Shown here: one piece after another, positions 1-6,281 of the stretch
How the letters are laid out: every line of letters starts with the position of its first letter
Position numbering within the stretch: position 1 is the first letter of the stretch
Made by a program: the position numbers and the translations under genes
From: Actinomycetes bacterium
GTDB lineage: Bacteria; Actinomycetota; Thermoleophilia; RBG-16-64-13
Direction: 5' to 3'
NCBI GenBank assembly: GCA_021815245.1
Contig: JAKAHF010000048.1
Coordinates: forward strand, 1-9,061
Length of the DNA: 9,061 nt
The notes under the pieces: generated by a model
Told to the model about the DNA's origin: nothing
What the model saw: the letters and a program-made list of their open reading frames with translations, nothing else
The model's database searches: none

Positions 1-2
1 AG

Positions 3-422
3 CAGACGTACGGCCTCCATATCTGGGAGGTCGAGCGCATCGTGCGGGCAGTCGAAGTGAAATCCCTGCCCGAATCCCCCCCGCATATCCGCGGCATCGT
101 GAACGTCATGGGCCAGGTTCTGCCGGTCGTCGACCTGCGTACTCGTTTCGGCAGGCCTACCCGCGACATCCGCGTCGAAGATCACTTCATCATCGCCCGC
201 ACCGGGTCGCTGGCCCTGGTGCTGCCCGTCGACGCAGCCCTCGGGTCTGTCGAAGTTCGTGGTGGCTCCGACCCCATCGACGATGAATCCCAGCGCTGCC
301 TGCGCAAGGTGGTCACCCTCGACGGAGAAGCCATCTACGCTCTCGACCTCGAGCGCGTGCTCTTCCCGGCGCGCGATGAAACCGGCCTTCGCTCGATCCT
401 TGCCGATCTGCCATCAGCATGA
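3..422 (+). CDS. cheW: CheW-type chemotaxis adaptor, 5' end missing (first CheW)
   Basis: This is a CheW-like scaffold protein that would couple a chemoreceptor to the CheA kinase in the cytoplasm. The reading frame is open from base 3 with no stop, and the residues before the GTG at 42 (QTYGLHIWEVERIV) already fit the first CheW beta-strands. The true start is therefore off the window and the GTG at 42 is internal. About 139 residues are visible. The typical CheW core follows: a LPESPPHIRGIVNV stretch, then QVLPVVDLRTRFG, and a later second subdomain ending in an ALDLERVLF strand. The motif usually written N-x-R-G reads NVMG here, so the conserved arginine is Met (codon 108-110). The stop overlaps the cheR start as ATGA at 419-422, which indicates translational coupling. 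By operon position it corresponds to WspB of Wsp-type systems (inference). Confidence 0.9.
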   Translation, partial: QTYGLHIWEVERIVRAVEVKSLPESPPHIRGIVNVMGQVLPVVDLRTRFGRPTRDIRVEDHFIIARTGSLALVLPVDAALGSVEVRGGSDPIDDESQRCLRKVVTLDGEAIYALDLERVLFPARDETGLRSILADLPSA

Positions 423-1951
423 CCATCGAAGCGTCCACCGTAGCGGCCCTGATCTCGGAACGGATGGGGCTGCATTACCCTCCCGACCGCGCCGACGACC
501 TGGCCCGTGGACTGGAGAAGGCCGCCGCCGACCTGGGCTTCGCCAACATGCACAGCCTCGTGGCCCATCTGATGTCGGACCAGTTCGGTCAGCGTGAGAT
601 CCAAGCCCTTGCCACACATCTGACAATCGGTGAGACGCATTTCTTCCGCAGTCCCGAGCTGTTCTCCATGCTCGATTCATGGCTGTTGCCCGAGCTGATC
701 GCGGCTCAGCAGAACACCCGCCGGTTGCGCATTTGGAGCGCGGCCTGCGCCGGCGGACAGGAGCCCTATTCGCTGGCCATCCTACTCACGAAGCTGATCC
801 CCCGGCTCGACACCTGGGATCTGACGATCCTTGCAACCGACATCAACCCCGACGCCTTCGCGCTGGCAAGAGCCGGCGAGTACACCCAGTGGTCGTTCAG
901 AGGCACACCGGCGTGGGTCATCAACAACCACTTCACCAAATTGAGCGACGGCCGCTTCCTTGTCGATGCGGCCATTCGCGACATGGTGACCTTTCGCTAC
1001 CTGAATCTCGCCGAAGACCTCTACCCTGCCCAGGCCATCGGCATGTGCGACTTCGATCTGATCCTCTGTAGGAACGTACTCATGTACTTCTCGCCGACCG
1101 TGGTCAAGCAGGTGGGTGACCGCCTGCACCGGTCGCTGAAAGAGAACGGCTACCTGATCGTCACGCCGAGCGAGGCGTCGCGCGACGTGCAGCGCACCAT
1201 GACCTCGATGATGAGTGGCGGAGAGATCCTCTACAAGAAGACGCCGATCGTCGAGACCGAGCCCTCGGCCAAGCCGCATGGGCGGACGGCCCGCGAGACG
1301 GAGAGGTCGCACGAGGTGCACTCGCGCCGGCCGCATCGCTCGAGTCACAAGGACACGAGAGTCCCCGCGACACCCGACAAGTATCGCTCTCGCGAAACAG
1401 CCGCGCCCCCGGCATCCGAGCCGACCTGGCCTGCTGTAGACCGGCGCCGTGAGGGCCGCCCGTTCTCCCAATATGCCAAGCAGAAGCCGGGCACGGAGAC
1501 CAAGGCAAGGCCGGGCACCCGTTCCCACGGCCAGTCGCCCAGGGTCGACGCTCGTGAGGCCGCCAATGAGGCGCGCTTGCTCGCCGACAAGGGTGACCGC
1601 AAGAAGGCGCTCGACTGCCTGGAAGCCGCGCTCGAAAGCGACAAGCTCAATCCCTCGCTCTACTACCTGAAGGCCAACATCCTCCAGGAGATGGGCCGCT
1701 ATGAAGAAGCCGAACGGGCGCTGCAGTCGATCCTCTTTCTCGACGGCGACTCCGCGCTCGCGCGTGTGATGCTCGGCGCGATCGCCCGCGGGCAGGCCCG
1801 CTGGACCGATGCATCCAGACATTTCGGGGCGGCGCTGGCGCAACTAACCAAGATGCCGCCCGATCTCGTGTTGCCGGAAACGGACGGTCTGACCGCCGGC
1901 CAGATGGCCGAAACGGTAGCGTCCCTAATGGGAAGTGAGTGTGTGCTGTGA
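419..1951 (+). CDS. cheR: CheR-type chemoreceptor glutamate methyltransferase with C-terminal TPR region
   Basis: SAM-dependent methyltransferase that would methylate glutamates on the chemoreceptor, opposing CheB. In the 510-residue protein, residues 1-65 are the CheR N-terminal helical domain. LTIGETHFFR (68-77) is the conserved T-x-F-x-R region. IWSAACAGGQEPYSLA (105-120) is the SAM-binding GxEPYS motif, ATDIN is at 139-143, and FDLILCRNVLMYF (212-224) is the family signature. Residues about 275-378 form a long Arg/Pro/Ser-rich, low-complexity linker. Residues about 380-478 contain roughly three TPR-like helical repeats, for example LYYLKANILQEMGRYEEAE at 415-433. TPR-bearing CheRs are known from WspC and FrzF; TPRs commonly mediate protein contacts, which may replace receptor pentapeptide tethering (inference). 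The ATG at 419 overlaps the upstream CheW stop. No strong Shine-Dalgarno is visible, so translation is probably coupled. Confidence 0.95.
   Translation: MTIEASTVAALISERMGLHYPPDRADDLARGLEKAAADLGFANMHSLVAHLMSDQFGQREIQALATHLTIGETHFFRSPELFSMLDSWLLPELIAAQQNTRRLRIWSAACAGGQEPYSLAILLTKLIPRLDTWDLTILATDINPDAFALARAGEYTQWSFRGTPAWVINNHFTKLSDGRFLVDAAIRDMVTFRYLNLAEDLYPAQAIGMCDFDLILCRNVLMYFSPTVVKQVGDRLHRSLKENGYLIVTPSEASRDVQRTMTSMMSGGEILYKKTPIVETEPSAKPHGRTARETERSHEVHSRRPHRSSHKDTRVPATPDKYRSRETAAPPASEPTWPAVDRRREGRPFSQYAKQKPGTETKARPGTRSHGQSPRVDAREAANEARLLADKGDRKKALDCLEAALESDKLNPSLYYLKANILQEMGRYEEAERALQSILFLDGDSALARVMLGAIARGQARWTDASRHFGAALAQLTKMPPDLVLPETDGLTAGQMAETVASLMGSECVL
1931..1939 (+). promoter_or_regulatory. 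Ribosome binding site for the second cheW
   Basis: GGAAGTGAG lies inside the end of cheR, 8 bases before the GTG at 1948. This spacing supports GTG 1948 as the start. It is too close for the in-frame GTG at 1939, which the motif itself overlaps. Confidence 0.55.
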
Positions 1952-2487
1952 ACGCGGTGAGCGTCAGAGAAGACGGCATGGAGAACGTCAACGCAGTTCT
2001 CAGGGCGCGAGCAAAGGAGCTGGCCAAGCCGGCCGAGACCCGCATCTCGGGAGCGCACCTCCTCGAGATCCTCGAGTTCACCCTTGGACGCGAGCGCTAT
2101 GCATTCGCGTCGACGTTCGTGCGCGAGGTGTTCCCCCTGACGGAGATCACTCCATTACCGGGTCTACCTGCGCACGTCATGGGCGTCGTGAACGTACGCG
2201 GCCGCATCCTGTCGGTCATGGACATCCGCAGGCTGCTCGACTTTCCTAATGTCGGGCTCACCAACCTGAACAAAGCGATCATTCTCCACAACGGCGACAT
2301 GGAGCTTGCCGTGCTGGCCGACGAAGTCACGGGCGTGTACGTCGTCGACATGGACGAGGGCCAGGCGACGCTCCCCACGCTCACCGGCAACCGTGAGGCG
2401 TTTCTGCAGGGCGTCACGCGCGACCGCGTGGTCGTGCTCGACGCCGGAAAACTCCTGGCCTCTTCAGACCTACTTGTGCGTGACTAG
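1948..2487 (+). CDS. cheW: CheW-type adaptor with N-terminal extension (second CheW)
   Basis: Second cytoplasmic CheW-domain adaptor of the operon, about 179 residues. The first ~40 residues are a polar, mostly helical-looking extension. The CheW domain then starts at ILEFTLGRERYAFAS and continues through VREVFPLTEITPLPGLP, GVVNVRGRILSVMDIRRLL and a second subdomain ending VVVLDAGKLL. Unlike the first CheW it keeps the conserved Arg of the N-x-R-G motif. I chose GTG 1948 because it overlaps the cheR stop as GTGA and has a well-spaced Shine-Dalgarno. ATG 1978 is an alternative that would remove 10 residues; GTG 1939 is less likely. An extended CheW directly after a TPR-CheR matches WspD by position (inference). 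Two distinct CheWs in one operon suggest separate roles, for example CheA-receptor versus array-ring contacts, but the sequence does not prove this. Confidence 0.93.
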   Translation: MNAVSVREDGMENVNAVLRARAKELAKPAETRISGAHLLEILEFTLGRERYAFASTFVREVFPLTEITPLPGLPAHVMGVVNVRGRILSVMDIRRLLDFPNVGLTNLNKAIILHNGDMELAVLADEVTGVYVVDMDEGQATLPTLTGNREAFLQGVTRDRVVVLDAGKLLASSDLLVRD

Positions 2488-2490
2488 GAG
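2486..2490 (+). promoter_or_regulatory. Ribosome binding site for the MCP gene
   Basis: AGGAG overlaps the stop codon of the second cheW and sits 12 bases before the ATG at 2503. The spacing is slightly long but acceptable. This is the only junction in the operon where adjacent frames do not overlap or nearly abut, so an own RBS is expected. Confidence 0.5.
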
Positions 2491-2502
2491 ACTCGAGCGG
2501 CG

Positions 2503-3969
2503 ATGACGATTCTACGACGCATAACTCTCGGCTACGCGGCACTCATGGTCGTCGTGGACGCCCTTGCCGGCGTCGGCATCTGGGCGGCGGTGAGGGTGAC
2601 CTCCTGGACCGCCGACCACCGTGTGTCGCTCAGCCACAGTCAAGCGGCCTCGACCATCTCGGAGGCCTCGGCTGCCATGGTGATCTACGGCATGGGCGCC
2701 GTGTCGGCCGACACACTCGAGACGCGCACGCAGAACAACGCCATTCGGCTCGACCGCCGCATGCAGGTATTCCAGGCGATCTCAGACCTCGAGGCGACCC
2801 TTGGCGACGACGCCAACGGCGCGCAGGAAGTGACCGCCATCAGGGATGCCTTTGCCGAGCTCGACACGAGCCTGGAGGATGCCATCGAGGTGGCGCAGGT
2901 GTACCGCACGCAGGCCGAGAAGGACATAAGCCAGAAGGTCCTGCCTCTGTCGAGCAAACTTGACCAGTTGGCCAGCGCCCACCTCCAAGCCCAGCAGGAG
3001 CAGACATCTGCCAGTCTCTCGGACCTCGAGACCAAGTCGAAGGCCATCCTCTGGGTGTTGATCGTCGTCGGCGCAGTTGCCATCGTGACCGGCATCGCCG
3101 GCAACATATTCCTCGTGCGTATGATCGGCCGTCAGTTGAGGGCCGCGGTCACCGGCATCGGTGATGCGGCAACGACGCTTCTCGCTATCTCATCACAGGT
3201 CGCGGCCGGAGCCGCCCAGACGGCGGCCTCGACCAACGAGACCACCGTGACCCTCGAGGAGATCAAGCAGACCGCGCTGCTGACGAGCGAGAAGGCGACC
3301 CAGGTCGCCGAGAATACACGTACGGCGGCTCAGTATGCGGAGTTCGGACAGAACCAGGTCGTAGAGACCATGAGCGCTTTCGAACGCATCCAGGCCCAAA
3401 TGAACGTGGTGGCCGACACCATCGACCGGCTGAGCGACCAAACCCAGGCCGTGGGCGACATCATCACGACGGTGAACGATCTGGCCGAGCAGTCGAACCT
3501 GCTGTCGGTGAACGCGTCGATCGAAGCGGCGAAGGCCGGCGAGCAGGGCAAAGGCTTCACGGTCGTGGCCCAGGAGGTCAAGAGCCTCGCCGAGCAGTCG
3601 AAGCAGGCGGTGACCCAGGTGAGAGCCATACTCGGCGAGATCACCAGGGCCGGCACTGTGGCTGTGGAGGCGGCGCAGCAGAGCAACCACACGATTGAGG
3701 AGAGCCGGCGCACGGTATCCGATGCTCGCGAGGGCACGGGGATCTTGGCCGGAGCGGTATCTGAGGCGGCCGACTCGGTGATGCAGATCTCCACTTCGGC
3801 ACGTCAGCAACTCGCCGGCATGGAGCAAGTGAGCCAGGCTCTCGAGAGTATCAATCAAGCGGGCAGCCAGTCGGTCATGGGGACGCGAGAAGTCGAGCAG
3901 CAGGTCAAGCAACTCAACGACCTCTCGTTCAGGCTGAGGCGTCTTATCGATTCAAAAGCGACAGCGTGA
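2503..3969 (+). CDS. Methyl-accepting chemotaxis protein (membrane chemoreceptor), apparently without HAMP
   Basis: Transmembrane chemoreceptor that would control CheA activity. In the 488-residue protein a first membrane helix lies at about 8-31, followed by a ~150-residue extracytoplasmic region (32-181) that looks all-helical, as in four-helix-bundle sensors. A second membrane helix lies at about 182-205 (AILWVLIVVGAVAIVTGIAG). The cytoplasmic part is a long coiled-coil hairpin. Its tip is the canonical interaction motif NLLSVNASIEAAKAGEQGKG (332-351), which binds CheW and CheA. About 140 residues precede and follow the tip, so the hairpin starts directly after the second membrane helix and leaves no room for a normal ~50-residue HAMP domain. 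The C-terminus ends in DSKATA with no NWETF-like CheR tether. The ATG has an AGGAG upstream, and the stop overlaps a GTGA with the next frame. The ligand cannot be predicted. Confidence 0.95.
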   Translation: MTILRRITLGYAALMVVVDALAGVGIWAAVRVTSWTADHRVSLSHSQAASTISEASAAMVIYGMGAVSADTLETRTQNNAIRLDRRMQVFQAISDLEATLGDDANGAQEVTAIRDAFAELDTSLEDAIEVAQVYRTQAEKDISQKVLPLSSKLDQLASAHLQAQQEQTSASLSDLETKSKAILWVLIVVGAVAIVTGIAGNIFLVRMIGRQLRAAVTGIGDAATTLLAISSQVAAGAAQTAASTNETTVTLEEIKQTALLTSEKATQVAENTRTAAQYAEFGQNQVVETMSAFERIQAQMNVVADTIDRLSDQTQAVGDIITTVNDLAEQSNLLSVNASIEAAKAGEQGKGFTVVAQEVKSLAEQSKQAVTQVRAILGEITRAGTVAVEAAQQSNHTIEESRRTVSDAREGTGILAGAVSEAADSVMQISTSARQQLAGMEQVSQALESINQAGSQSVMGTREVEQQVKQLNDLSFRLRRLIDSKATA

Positions 3970-3972
3970 GGG
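3968..3972 (+). promoter_or_regulatory. Ribosome binding site favouring the ATG start of cheA
   Basis: GAGGG lies 5 bases before the ATG at 3978. The other candidate, the GTG at 3966 that overlaps the MCP stop, has no recognisable Shine-Dalgarno upstream. This site therefore argues for the ATG. Confidence 0.5.
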
Positions 3973-3977
3973 TACCT

Positions 3978-6281
3978 ATGGACGAAGATGCTGAATTCCT
4001 AAGGGATCTGATGGAGACCTTCCTCCAGGAGACGGAGGAGCATATCCGGGTACTCTCGGGTGCGGTCGTCGAATTGGAGGCGGCCGGCGAGAGCGGCGCG
4101 GTGCAAGGACCGGTGGAGATACTGTTCCGCGAGGCCCACAGTCTCAAAGGCGCCGCGGGCGCGGTCGGGCTGCCCACCATCGTTTCGATATGCCAAGCGG
4201 TCGAGTCGGTGCTGGCCAAGCTCAAGAGGCGCAGCCTCCAGGCCTCACCGGCGGTGGTAGACGCCATCAGCGAGTTCGTGGACTGCCTGCAGGCGCTCCT
4301 GATCGCCAAGGACGCGGCGAGCGAGCAAAGAGCGGTCGCTCTCGTGGAGCGGCTCAACGGCCTCGACGACAGCAGCCGCGAGCGCATGCCCGAGCAGCCG
4401 GTCAAGGCTGAGGATCCGGTGCCGAACACCGGCAATGGTGGTCCCAAGCCCTCGACGCGCACGTTCGACCCGCCGGTCAAGACGGCTCCGGTTGCGCCCG
4501 AGAAGCCGCGCGAACCCGTTCAGCCGATCAGCGTGGCCCCGAGCGAAGCGCCCGTCGTCACCACCGACACGGTGCGGGTCTCGACGGGCAAGCTCGAGTC
4601 GCTCATGCTCCAAGCCGAGGAGTTCATATCGGTCAAGTTGGCCACCGCTCAGCGGTCAACGGCCCTGCGTGACATCAACTCGCGTCTCGATATCTGGAAG
4701 CGCGAGTGGTACCAAGCCCGCATCAGCGGCGACAACGACAAGATCGAGGAGTTCCTCGAATGGAACTCGACGTTCATGGAAGGTCTCGTCGCCGACCTTC
4801 GCACTCTCTCGAAGAGCACCGAAGAAGAGACCAGGACGATAGGCCCGATGGTCGACGAGTTGGTCGACGGCATGAAGCGCGTGCTCATGCTGCCCGTGGC
4901 GTCTCTGCTCTCCAGCTTCCCCAAGATGGTGCGCGACCTGGCCCGCAATCGCGGCAAGCAGGCCGAGTTGACCATCACCGGCGCCGACATCGAGATCGAC
5001 AAGCGGGTCATCGAGAATCTCAAGGATCCTCTCACCCACATCCTCCGCAACGCCGTCGACCACGGCATAGAGGCGCCCGAGGCGCGACAGGCCCTCGGCA
5101 AGCCGGTTCGGGGACGCATCCTCGTGGCGGTCACACAGCTGGAGAACAACAAGATCCAGATCTGCGTGTCTGACGACGGCGGCGGCATAGACGTGGGGCA
5201 TCTGCGCGAGGCCGCCATTCGTGACGGACTTCGCACCCAGGGCCAGCTCGAGGCTACCGACGACGCCGAGGCGCTCCGCTTGGTCTTCGCCTCGGGCCTC
5301 TCGACCAGTGCGGTCGTGTCACAGGTGTCGGGCCGGGGACTCGGCATGGCAATCGTAGAAGAGAAGGTCGACTACCTCGGCGGCTCGGTCGCGGTCGAGA
5401 CCGAGATCGGCGTTGGCACCCTGTTCCGTATCACGGTGCCTGCCACCCTCGCGACGACCCGGGGCATCCTCGCCCAGGTGTCCGACTGGCCGTTCGTCAT
5501 GCCGGTGGTGAGCGTCGACCGGGTGGTGCGGGTACGCAAGGGCGACGTGCGCATGGTCGAGAACCGTGAGACCATCCAGCTCGAGGGGCACACGCTTCCG
5601 CTGGTCTACCTGCACGAAGTGCTCGACCTGCCCCTCAAGCCGCAGCGCAACGTCTCCGACTACATCCAAGCCGTCGTGGCGGGAAGCGCCGACGACAGGG
5701 TCGCGTTCGCCGTCGACCGGATCATCGGTGAGCAGGAAGTGCTTGTCAAGACACTCGGACCCCAGCTCGTGCGGGTGCGCAACGTCGCCGGCGGCACCAT
5801 CATCGGTTCGGGCAAGGTCGTGCCGATCATGAATGTGGCCGATCTACTGCAGTCGGCCGCCGCCAGCACCAAGCAGGGTCGCCGCACCGACGCGGCAGGC
5901 GCCAACGGTTCGGAGACTCGCAAGGCCGTGCTGGTGGTGGAGGACTCTATCACCTCGCGCATGCTCCTCAAGAACGTGCTCGAGGCTGCCGGCTACTATG
6001 TCAAGCCCACGGTCGATGGCGTCGATGCCCTCTCGGCTCTGCGCGAAGAGGACTTCGACCTGGTGATCAGCGACATAGAAATGCCGCGCATGGATGGTTT
6101 CGAACTCACTCACAAGATCCGAAGCGACAACAGACTGTCTCGCCTGCCGGTCATGCTGGTCACCGGCATGGAGACCCAAGAGCAGAAGGAAAAGGGCATC
6201 GACGTCGGGGCCAACGCCTATCTCACCAAGAGCTCGTTCACTCAGGGCACTCTTCTTGAGACGGCTCGGAGCCTCCTGTGA
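3978..6281 (+). CDS. cheA: Hybrid CheA histidine kinase with C-terminal receiver domain (CheA-REC)
   Basis: Central kinase of the pathway. Numbered from the ATG (767 residues), the domains are: HPt at 2-110, with phospho-acceptor His54 in REAHSLKGAAGAVG; a Pro-rich linker at about 136-195 with no recognisable P2 CheY/CheB-binding domain; an enlarged dimerisation region at about 200-320; the ATPase at about 322-488, with N-box HILRNAVDHGIE, G1 DDGGGI (399-404) and G2 GRGLGM (452-457); a CheW-like P5 domain at about 492-625; and a receiver at about 648-765, with Asp656, phospho-acceptor Asp699 in SDIEMPRMDG, Thr729 and Lys751. All catalytic motifs look intact. Phosphate can presumably pass from His54 to the fused receiver, as in FrzE and WspE. 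ATG 3978 gives a standard N-terminus (MDEDAEF) and has a good RBS. GTG 3966, overlapping the MCP stop, would add four residues and cannot be excluded. Confidence 0.95.
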   Translation: MDEDAEFLRDLMETFLQETEEHIRVLSGAVVELEAAGESGAVQGPVEILFREAHSLKGAAGAVGLPTIVSICQAVESVLAKLKRRSLQASPAVVDAISEFVDCLQALLIAKDAASEQRAVALVERLNGLDDSSRERMPEQPVKAEDPVPNTGNGGPKPSTRTFDPPVKTAPVAPEKPREPVQPISVAPSEAPVVTTDTVRVSTGKLESLMLQAEEFISVKLATAQRSTALRDINSRLDIWKREWYQARISGDNDKIEEFLEWNSTFMEGLVADLRTLSKSTEEETRTIGPMVDELVDGMKRVLMLPVASLLSSFPKMVRDLARNRGKQAELTITGADIEIDKRVIENLKDPLTHILRNAVDHGIEAPEARQALGKPVRGRILVAVTQLENNKIQICVSDDGGGIDVGHLREAAIRDGLRTQGQLEATDDAEALRLVFASGLSTSAVVSQVSGRGLGMAIVEEKVDYLGGSVAVETEIGVGTLFRITVPATLATTRGILAQVSDWPFVMPVVSVDRVVRVRKGDVRMVENRETIQLEGHTLPLVYLHEVLDLPLKPQRNVSDYIQAVVAGSADDRVAFAVDRIIGEQEVLVKTLGPQLVRVRNVAGGTIIGSGKVVPIMNVADLLQSAAASTKQGRRTDAAGANGSETRKAVLVVEDSITSRMLLKNVLEAAGYYVKPTVDGVDALSALREEDFDLVISDIEMPRMDGFELTHKIRSDNRLSRLPVMLVTGMETQEQKEKGIDVGANAYLTKSSFTQGTLLETARSLL
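6268..6271 (+). promoter_or_regulatory. Ribosome binding site for cheB
   Basis: GGAG lies within the end of cheA, 6 bases before the GTG at 6278. It supports that non-ATG start, which also overlaps the cheA stop as GTGA. Confidence 0.45.

Noticed and set aside
42..44. GTG at 42 as the start of the first CheW
   Set aside because: Upstream codons back to base 3 are open and encode conserved CheW sequence, so a start here would cut off the first strands.
782..1843. Long minus-strand open frame (353 codons) opposite cheR
   Set aside because: It lies wholly inside cheR, whose + strand product has clear family motifs. The minus product is Arg/Gly/Leu-rich with no recognisable domain, a typical GC-rich shadow frame.
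1939..1941. GTG at 1939 as the start of the second CheW
   Set aside because: The likely Shine-Dalgarno overlaps it. GTG 1948 has correct spacing and the GTGA overlap with the cheR stop.
3193..3912. Minus-strand open frame (239 codons) opposite the MCP signalling domain
   Set aside because: Antisense shadow of the conserved coiled-coil hairpin; composition is Leu/Arg/His-rich and no family is recognisable.
4649..5347. Minus-strand open frame (232 codons) opposite cheA
   Set aside because: Shadow of the CheA dimerisation and ATPase region; Ser/Arg-rich with no domain.
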